A stretch of DNA of 13,350 bases from Rodentolepis nana. Its lineage: Eukaryota; Platyhelminthes; Cestoda; Cyclophyllidea; Hymenolepididae. The stretch lies in contig UZAE01013396.1 in assembly GCA_900617975.1 (NCBI GenBank), positions 1-13,350 on the forward strand. The letters are read 5' to 3'. Below, one piece after another: positions 1 to 7,127 of this stretch. The position numbers and the translations under genes are program-made. Every line of letters starts with the position of its first letter. Positions within the stretch are counted from its first letter, which is position 1. The notes below the pieces were generated by a model. The model was given only the letters and a program-made list of their open reading frames with translations, was not told where the DNA came from and did no database searches.

Positions 1-2
1 AC

Positions 3-612
3 TCCACCAGATGGGGCTACAAGGATACAAACATAGCTGGAAAGGAAATTGAAGACATGCTAAGCAGCAAACCTCTGGAACTTATTTACAGCAACGAGGA
101 TCCGGCTAAATATTTGCACTACAATGGAACCAGAACAACTCCTGATTTACTCTTGGCTTCAAGCGACATCGGTGAGCACACTCGCCGCAAAATAATTGAC
201 GATCCTGGTTCTGGTCACAAACCAGTCATTGCTATTATTACCATCGGCAGCAAAAGCATGTCAAGGAAAGTGCCAACTAAGCTATCATGGAACTTCAAGA
301 AGGCTGACTGGCCTAGATTCACAAACCTTTTAGAGGATGAACTTCATTCAAGTCCCCTCAACTTCAACCAACATCCTGATAAACTTTGCACTGATATCAC
401 GAATATTATGATCAGATGTGCAAAGAAAACTATTCCCCGAGGCAAGACTAAACACTATCGAGTGTTTTGGTCTAAACACCTTAAGGAACTGAAAAGGAAG
501 CAGGACGCCCTTCGCAACATTGCTGATCAGACTGGAAGAACGGAAGACGTACAAGCCGGGAGACGACAATCAGCTGTCCTAAGACAAGCCATCTTACAAG
601 CTAAACGGACTT
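3..612 (+). pseudogene. Non-LTR retrotransposon ORF2 fragment: endonuclease C-terminus and linker
   Basis: Seen: the frame is open from base 3, with no start needed because the element begins outside the window. It encodes RWGYKDTN, then YNGTRTTPDLLLASSD and DDPGSGHKPV. Known: these match the end of the APE-type endonuclease of LINE-like elements, where TPD and the (S/G)xH motif with its catalytic His (codon 216-218) lie near the active site. The endonuclease nicks target DNA to prime reverse transcription. After it comes a basic linker (AKKTIPRGKTKHYR, then a Lys/Arg/Gln-rich helix) typical of Jockey/R1-like elements. The retroelement reading ends near 612, where the 39-bp satellite begins; the frame stops at 639-641 inside satellite sequence. 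The reverse transcriptase that should follow lies 4.8 kb away at 5383, minus its N-terminal part. Truncated and non-functional. The family is secure; the clade is uncertain. Confidence 0.88.
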
Positions 613-613
613 G

Positions 614-1745
614 TTGTCATCGATTTCAAATATATCATTAATTCATTGTAGGTTGTCCTCGATTTCATGAATTTCATCAATTCAGTGGAGGTTGTCATCT
701 ATTTCAGGAATTTATCAATTCATTGAAAATTGTCATCGATTTCCAGACTTCATCAATTCATAGAAGGTTGTCATCGATTTCAGGTATTTTATCAATTCAT
801 TGAAGATTGTCATCGATTTTAGGAATTCATCAATGCATTGAAGGTTTTCATCGATTTCCAGATTTCATTAATTCATTGAAGGTTATCATCGATTTCAGGA
901 TTTTAATCAATTCATTAAAGAGTGTCATCAATTTCAGGAATTTCATCAATTAATTCATGGTGGCCATCGATTTCAGGAATTTCATTAATTCACCAAAGGA
1001 TGTCATCGAGTTTAGGAATTTTATCAATTCATTGAAGGTTGTCACCGATTTCAGAAATTTAATCTATTTCTTTTGAGTTTTTTATCGATTACATAAATTT
1101 CATCAACTCATTGAAGGTTGTTTTCGATTACTGATATTTGAACGACACGTTCAAGTTTGTAATTGATTTCAAGAATTTCATCAACACATTTGATGTTTTC
1201 ATCGATTTCAGAAATTTCCTCAACTCACTGGAATTCGATTTTGATTACTGAAATTTCATCAATTCATTGAATATTGTCTTCCTCGTGAATTTCATTAACT
1301 CATTGTATGATGTTATAGAATTCATGAATTTCATGAAGATGTTAATAATTGTCAACGATAACAGGAATTTCATCAATTCAATCAAGCTTGTCATTGATTT
1401 AAGGAATTTCATCAATTCATCAAGGTTGTCATCGATTTCAGGAATCCCATCAATTCATTGAAGTTGTCATCGATTTCAGGAATTTCATAAATTCATTGAA
1501 GGTTGTCATCGATTTCTGGAATTTTATCAATTCATTGAATGTTGTCATCTATTTCAGGAATTTCATCAATTAATTGGAGGTTGTTATCGATTTCAGGAAT
1601 TTCATCAATTCATTGAAGGTTCTCATCGATTTCAGGAATTTCATCGATTCATTGAAGGTTGTTATCGATTTCAAGTTTTTCATTATTCATAGGAGGTTTT
1701 CATCGATTTCGAGATTTTTATCATTTCATTGATCCTTGCCAACAT
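614..1745 (+). repeat. 39-bp tandem repeat array (class I, forward orientation)
   Basis: About 29 imperfect units of 39 bp, recognisable by GTTGTCATCGATTTCAGG followed by a block ending in ATTCATTGAA. The period was checked directly: AGGTT at 1578 and again at 1617. Units vary by substitutions and small indels, most strongly around 1060-1340, while 1380-1660 is most regular. The period is a multiple of three, so short open frames with a 13-residue repeat appear by chance (for example 1267-1461); none looks like a real protein. This array forms the outer part of one arm of a large inverted structure whose other arm is at 2870-3200. Confidence 0.93.
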
Positions 1746-1891
1746 TTTCGGGAATTTCGTCCTCTCATTGAGTTTTGTCGACAAAACATGGATCGTCAAA
1801 TATTATGCGTTGTTAGCTTGCTGACGTTCAATTTGTGAAGTTGTTTATATAATATCTTAGATACGTGTTAGCATTAGATAGCCACTTAAAA
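1746..1891 (+). repeat. Inner unique segment of the left inverted arm
   Basis: This stretch contains GGATCGTCAAATATTATGCG. It is matched in reverse complement at about 2715-2870, with roughly 80-85 percent identity by eye and several small indels. It joins the 39-bp array to the conserved arm that starts at 1892. No coding potential is seen. Confidence 0.75.
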
Positions 1892-2069
1892 AAATTAAAA
1901 CACGAATACAGCGAAACATCTTCACACATTGGGAGTAACCACTCATCCCACATGCCGCCTATGTAACCAACAGGAGGTAATGGTGAAACCCACCTGATTC
2001 GGTGTCCAGACCTAAAGACAACGGCGGAAACCCAAAGGTACTGGGACGCAAGGAAACAGGTGATGAACT
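1892..2069 (+). repeat. Inverted-repeat arm, copy A left
   Basis: A 178-bp arm starting AAATTAAAACACGAATACAG and ending GGTGATGAACT. It is the reverse complement of 2536-2714 with about five substitutions and a one-base gap, and a direct copy of 2237-2415. The divergence suggests this is the genuine partner arm of the element. Confidence 0.9.
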
Positions 2070-2189
2070 CAACTCATAAAAGATTTATAAATTAAATTGA
2101 TTAAAATGACGTTTTACATTAGCTCTTAAAACCTTGACTTCGGCTTCCTCCATTGGTGGGGGGTACATGTATTGCAGTTAATTAATAGC
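2070..2189 (+). repeat. 120-bp core of the inverted repeat, orientation 1
   Basis: Unique 120-bp core lying between arms. The same core appears in the opposite orientation at 2416-2535. It contains TTGGTGGGGGGTACATGT and an AT-rich half. No gene is visible in it. It is followed by only 46 bp of a right arm (2190-2235) before the ambiguous base at 2236. Confidence 0.88.
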
Positions 2190-2235
2190 AGTTCATCACC
2201 TGTTTCCTTGCGTCCCAGTACCTTTGGGTTTCCGC

Positions 2236-2236
2236 N
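2236..2236. other. Single ambiguous base (N), probable assembly join
   Basis: The only N in the window. It lies exactly where a truncated right arm (2190-2235) meets a fresh left arm (2237 onward), inside a long inverted repeat. This is the kind of place where assemblers join contigs or collapse palindromes. Confidence 0.8.
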
Positions 2237-2714
2237 AAATTAAAACACGAATACAGCGAAACATCTTCACACATTGGGAGTAACCACTCATCTCCACATG
2301 CCGCCTATGTAACCTACAGGAGGTAATGGTGATACCCACCTGATTCGATGTCCAGACCTAAAGACAACAGCGGAAACCCAAAGGTACTGGGACGCAAGGA
2401 AACAGGTGATGAACTGCTATTAATTAACTGCAATACATGTACCCCCCACCAATGGAGGAAGCCGAAGTCAAGGTTTTAAGAGCTAATGTAAAACGTCATT
2501 TTAATCAATTTAATTTATAAATCTTTTATGAGTTGAGTTCATCACCTGTTTCCTTGCGTCCCAGTACCTTTGGGTTTCCGCTGTTGTCTTTAGGTCTGGA
2601 CATCGAATCAGGTGGGTATCACCATTACCTCCTGTAGGTTACATAGGCGGCATGTGGAGATGAGTGGTTACTCCCAATGTGTGAAGATGTTTCGCTGTAT
2701 TCGTGTTTTAATTT
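2237..2714. repeat. Perfect 179-bp inverted repeat around a 120-bp core, copy B
   Basis: The arms 2237-2415 and 2536-2714 are exact reverse complements over all 179 positions by base-by-base comparison, with no indels; paired coordinates always sum to 4951. The core at 2416-2535 is the reverse complement of the core at 2070-2189. Such a sequence can fold into a very stable hairpin or cruciform. Perfect arm identity next to a diverged third arm (1892-2069) points either to recent gene conversion or inversion, or to a palindrome artefact of sequencing or assembly. Confidence 0.92.
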
Positions 2715-2870
2715 CTTTAAGTGGCCATTTAAAGCTAACGCGTATCTAAAATAGACTAAAAAAATAATTACTCAAATTGAATGTCAGCGAGCAAACACCG
2801 CATAATATTTGACGATCCACGTTCAGGCGACAAAATTCAATGAGCGGACGAAATTTCTGAAAATGATGAC
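2715..2870 (-). repeat. Inner unique segment of the right inverted arm
   Basis: Reverse complement counterpart of 1746-1891, sharing for example the CGCATAATATTTGACGATCC block and the GTGGCC / GCCAC motif next to the arm. Diverged more than the inner arms. Confidence 0.75.
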
Positions 2871-3200
2871 AAGGTTCGAATAATTGATGAAATTGCTAAA
2901 ATCAATGACAACCTTCAATGTATTTATGAAATCCTGAAATAGATGAAAATCTTAAATGAATTGATGAAGCCCTGAAATCGATGACAAATTTCAATAAATA
3001 AATGAAATTATTGAAATCGATGTCAACCTTCGATAAATTGATGATATCCTGAAATCAAAGAAAAACATTCAAAAAAAATAATGAAAAAAATTAAATCGAT
3101 GAAAACATCCAACAAATGATAAAGTTCCTGAAATCGATCGGAACATTCCAAAACATGGTTAAATTCCTGAAATCGATGACAACCTTCAATGAATTGAACC
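2870..3200 (-). repeat. 39-bp tandem repeat array (class I, reverse orientation)
   Basis: Eight to nine units reading as the reverse complement of the 614-1745 array (CCTGAAATCGATGACAACC is the hallmark). It is much shorter than the left array, so the two arms have expanded or contracted independently. Together with 614-2235 it makes a foldback-like structure with inverted arms built from short tandem repeats. Confidence 0.88.
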
Positions 3201-3790
3201 AATTACATCATTCCAATGAATGTTTTCATCAATTGAAAAAATTAAACCAATTCAATGAGTGTTGTCCTTAATTGAACAAATTTCGTGAATAATTAAATAT
3301 TATAACCAAAAGAACAAACTTCATCGATTCAATGAATTTTGTCCTCAATTGAACCAATATCATCAATTCAATGATTGTTGCCATCAATTGCACCAATTTC
3401 GTCAATAATTGAATTTTATCATCAATAGAACCAATTTCATTAATTCAATGAACGTTGTCATCGATTGAACTAATTTCGTTAATAATTGAATATTGACATC
3501 AATATAACCAATTTCATCAATAGAAAGAACGTTATCATCAATTGAACCAATTTCATCAATTCAATGAATGTTGTCATCAATCGAACCAATTTCATCAATT
3601 CAATGAATGTGGTCAACAGTAGTACCAATATCGTCAATAATTGAATGCTTGCTTCAATTGAACCAATTTAATCAATTCAAAGAATGTTGTCAATAATTGA
3701 ACCACTTTCATCAATAATTGAATGTTATCATAAAATGAACCAATTTCATCAATTCAGTGAATGTTGTCATCAATAGAACCAATATCGTAA
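3200..3790 (+). repeat. 39-bp tandem repeat array (class II variant, forward orientation)
   Basis: About 15 units of 39 bp with the hallmark GTTGTCATCAATTGAACC. Half of the unit (AATTTCATCAATTCA) is shared with the class I array and lies in the same orientation as 614-1745, while the other half differs. Some units carry AATTTCGTCAATAATTGAAT instead. It is therefore a diverged subfamily, and orientation switches from reverse to forward near 3200. Confidence 0.88.
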
Positions 3791-3799
3791 ATAAGGAAA

Positions 3800-5165
3800 A
3801 GGTATAGTAAACTGATTTGAACCAACTACAAAGACTTAGACATGAAAAGAGAAAGGTAGAGCAAACAATTTTGAACCGAATGAGAAGACGTAGAATTGAT
3901 ATGATAATGGTAGATAAAACTGATTTGAACCGACTGAGAGGACTTAGACTTGATAAAATAAAGGTAGAGATAACTGATTTGAATCGAAAGAGAAAACTTA
4001 GACTTGGCAAGAAAAGGTAGAGGAAACTGATTTGAATCGACTGAAATGACTTAGGTTTGATAAGATAAAGGTAGAGGAAACTGATTTTAATCGACTGAGA
4101 TGACTTACATTTGATAAGATAAAGGTAGAGGAAATTGATGTGAACCGGCTACAAATACATAGACTTGATAAGATAAAGGTAGAGGAAACTGATTTGAATC
4201 GACTGAGATGAATAGACTTGATACGATAAAGGCAGAGGAAACTGATTTGTGTCGAGTAAAAAGACTTAGACTCGATAAGAAAATGGTGAAGGAAACTGAT
4301 ATGAACCGACTGAGAAGACTTAGACTTGATAAGAATAAGGTAGAGGAAACTGATTTAAATTGACTGAGATGACTTAGACTTGATAAGATAAAGGTTGAGG
4401 AAATTGATGTGAACCGACAACGAATACTTAGACTTGATAAGGTATAGTAGTGGAAACTTATTGGAACCGACTGAGAAGACTTTGACTTGATAAAATAAAG
4501 GTAGAGGAAGCTGATTTGAATCGACTGGGATGACTTAGACTTGATAAGATAAAGGCAAAGAATACTGATTTCTGTCGACTGATAAGACTTAGACTTGATA
4601 AAAAAAAAGGTCGAGGATACTGATGTGAACCGACTGAGAAGACTTAGTCTTGATAAAATAAAGGTAGAGGAAACTGATTTAAATTGACTGAGACGACTTA
4701 GACTTGATAAGATAAAGGTAGAGGAAACTGATTTGAACCGACTGAGAAGACTTAGACTTGATAAGAAAAAGGTCGAGGATACTGATGTGAACCGACTGAA
4801 AAGACTTACAATTGATAAGGAAAAGATAGAAGAAACTGATTTAAACCGACTGATAAGACTTAGACTTGATAAGAAAAGGTAGAGGAAACTGATTTGAACC
4901 GACTACCAAGACTTAGACTTGATGAGAGTAAGGTAGAGCAAACAGTTTTGAACCGACTTGTTAAGACAAAGGTAGGAAAAACTAATTTGAACCGAATGAG
5001 AAGACGTAGACTTGATATGATAAAGGTAGAGGAAACTGATTTGAACCGACTGAGAATACTTAGACTTGACAGCACCGAACCATCGAACCGATAAGAAAAA
5101 GCTATATGATATTCTTCCAAACCGACTGAGAAGACTTAGACTTGATAAGAAAAAGCTAAACGATA
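3800..5165 (+). repeat. 54-bp tandem repeat array
   Basis: About 25 units of 54 bp built around GACTGAGAAGACTTAGACTT, then GATAAGATAAAGGTAGAGG. The period was checked directly: GACTTG at 4701 and 4755, with the diverged equivalent at 4809. Some units have lost a base or carry small indels. The last units (5066-5165) contain an extra block with GACAGCACCGAACCATCGAA and AAAAAGCTATATGAT. Because 54 is a multiple of three, parts read as an 18-residue charged repeat (for example 4894-5094) and the opposite strand also has open frames; these are by-products of the repeat. No link to the 39-bp family is evident. Confidence 0.93.
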
Positions 5166-5382
5166 CGCTATATTGGCGAACCGCACTGCTCGCCCACGTA
5201 ATTCATGATGGGCTAAATGGATGATTCGTGGCACATTAGAGCAAGATTTTCATTTCACATGTCCACAACCTTGCTATTGAAAAGCGTTTAAGTAGCATTT
5301 GTAAATGGGCATGAGGATACGTGTGGGGCGCTGGGGAGGCCAAAAGTACAGTTGGAGACCAAGCAACCCACCATTCTTGCAC
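5166..5382. other. Non-repeat spacer without a recognisable gene
   Basis: Sequence between the end of the 54-bp array and the first reverse-transcriptase similarity. The open frame that later encodes the reverse transcriptase extends back to an ATG at 5305, but residues before about 5383 do not look like the family, so that ATG is probably not a natural start. Confidence 0.6.
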
Positions 5383-6308
5383 TCTCAAGTAGTCACTTTC
5401 TCTCAACACATCAAAGATGCCCTTGATGCAAGAAATACCCTTACGGCTGTTTTCGTCGATTTCAAATCAGCATATGACTTAGTATGGAAAGAGAAGCTAA
5501 TTCTAAAATTGGCAAAGATTGGTATTAAGCATAACATGCTAAACTGGATAAAAGCATTCATTGCACAAAGATCGTGTAAATTCAGATACGGAAATGCTCT
5601 ATCACAATCCAATCTTGTACAAAAGGCCTACCACAGGGAGCTGTCACAAGCTGCACTCTTTTCAATGTCTTCATCAATGACATAGCCGAATTGGTACAGA
5701 CAGTCACGGGCATCAAGTGCTTACTTTATGCAGACGGTCTCGTTCTATGGTATTGCGCCCCTAAGAAAAACGCTCAGAAGAGGACGGAAAGTGCCCTAAA
5801 TTGTGCACTTAAACTACTACCAAACTGGTGCGACAACAATGGAATTGTAATCAACATCGCAAAAACCGCATTCCAAACTTTTTCTTTGGCCCATCACAGC
5901 ATAAACCCTCCAAACTTTTTCTTTGGCCCATCACAGCATAAACCCGCTACTAAGATACAAGGATACTACCATAGAAAAAACCATTGAGCTCACATATCTT
6001 GGAATGACTTTTGACACAAAGCTAACGTGGAAAAGTCACATTGTTAAAACAGCAGAACGAGTCTCCAATAGACTGAATGTACTGAAGCGTCTTGGTGGTA
6101 GCGTATGGGGCTGTGCACGCTCAACTCTCAACACTACTTACAAGATGTTTATTCAGCCAATAATGTCGTATTGCTGTGAGCCACTCATTACAGCCACAGA
6201 GGTGACTCTCAAATCACTCGAGAAGGCACACAACCAAGCATTACGACTAATTACTGGAGGGATAAAATCAACACCCATTGATGCAATGCTCCTAGTTACA
6301 GGAAGCAC
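5383..6308 (+). pseudogene. Non-LTR retrotransposon reverse transcriptase domain, frame-broken
   Basis: Seen: motif A appears as AVFVDFKSAYDLVW (first catalytic Asp codon 5458-5460), then GLPQGAVTSCTLFNVFIND (GLPQG at 5625-5639), the motif C region LLYADGLVLW (5721 on), and a thumb/C-terminal region with YLGMTFDTKLTWKSH and RLNVLKRLGGSVWGC. Known: this order defines LINE-type reverse transcriptases. Breaks: a frame change just before GLPQG (about 5616-5625), and a 37-bp tandem duplication at 5873-5946 that shifts the frame by one. Motif C reads YADG where YADD is expected, so the second catalytic Asp is lost. The N-terminal finger part is missing and similarity ends near 6304, at LLVTG, where AT-rich repeats begin. 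It has the same strand and style as the fragment at 3-612, so probably one element split by the satellite block. Two independent truncated copies remain possible. Confidence 0.92.
5873..5946. repeat. 37-bp tandem duplication inside the reverse transcriptase
   Basis: Two adjacent copies starting CCAAACTTTTTCTTTGGCCC, at 5873 and 5910, identical over 36 bases. The length is one more than a multiple of three, which explains why the coding frame changes here from the 5691 frame to the 5923 frame. Confidence 0.96.
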
Positions 6309-6312
6309 CACA

Positions 6313-6680
6313 ATCTGTCGTATTATTGTCAATATGTATATTGGTTACTGGGTTTTATTAAAGTTGATATAAATACATAAAAATGTCTGAATATTTTAGA
6401 TTTAATTATTTTACTTTACTAATTCCCATTGTTTTATTTAACTTTGAGCTATATTACTCAGTATTTCTGATTAATATCTCTCGTATTGTATTCAATAGGT
6501 ATTCTTGTTACCTTGTTTTATAATAGTTGAAGTAAATACATAAAAATGTCTGAATAATTTTGATTTACTTATTTTTCTTTACCGATTCCCATTGTTGAAT
6601 TTAACTAATACCTAGTATTTCTGAGTAATATCTGTCGTATTATTGCCAATATGTATATTGGTTAATGGGTTTTATCATAG
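6313..6680 (+). repeat. AT-rich tandem repeat, about 155-163 bp unit, 2.3 copies
   Basis: Units begin at 6315, 6478 and 6632 with CTGTCGTATT or CTCTCGTATT. The block at 6313-6361 is nearly repeated at 6630-6676 (TGTATATTGGTTA is shared), and AAATACATAAAAATGTCTGA occurs near 6371 and again near 6536. The array starts at the point where reverse transcriptase similarity stops, so the open frame that runs on to 6372 is not genuine at its end. Confidence 0.85.
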
Positions 6681-7127
6681 CCAAACCAAACTAACTCACA
6701 ATAGCCGCAAGTTTGTCATTAGTCGCCACTTTCGTCAAAACGACAAAATAACCACCCACTCAACTCTCCAACTCTTCTGAACTAGCCCTCTTGTTGCATT
6801 TTATTAGCAGTGCTACAGATTTGGAATAGCATAAGTAGTACTGGAAGCTGTCGAATTGTAGATGGGGCAATAGCGTCATATACAATTTTATTGACCTGAA
6901 TTAGTTTTCTTTGCATCCCTCACCTATTTTCATTGCTTCTCTTTCCAATATAAGCTGTTTAATAATGCGTAGCATAGGGGTGTTCGATTGACCTACCTCC
7001 ACGTGGGCACCCTGGTAAACATGTAATCAAAGGGCAAAATTAGTCTATAAACCGGTGTTATTGAAGGAGTTGTTGGAGAGGTGGAGGTGGTGGGGTGGGG
7101 GTGATGGAGTGTAGGCTGGGGTATGGA
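6681..7127. other. Non-coding stretch downstream of the PPP2R3C exons
   Basis: No conserved coding segment was found on either strand. In particular I could not find the last PPP2R3C exon, which would be expected on the minus strand and usually carries a YENRE-like motif. The end of this stretch (7064-7122) is very G-rich on the plus strand, meaning pyrimidine-rich on the gene's strand. Confidence 0.6.

Noticed and set aside
1267..1461. 64-residue open frame in the 39-bp array
   Set aside because: It is the translation of 13-residue repeats from the satellite, with no domain and no conservation between units.
614..3790. CRISPR-like array
   Set aside because: Units are contiguous with no unique spacers between repeats, arrays are imperfect, and the context is eukaryotic.
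3711..4010. Open frame with serine/leucine-rich repeats on the minus strand of the 54-bp array, also 4860-5120
   Set aside because: Antisense reading of the 54-bp tandem repeat; low-complexity and broken irregularly.
3817..4020. Charged 18-residue repeat protein on the plus strand of the 54-bp array, also 4894-5094
   Set aside because: Open only over a few units, with frequent stops in the rest of the array; treated as a by-product of a period divisible by three.
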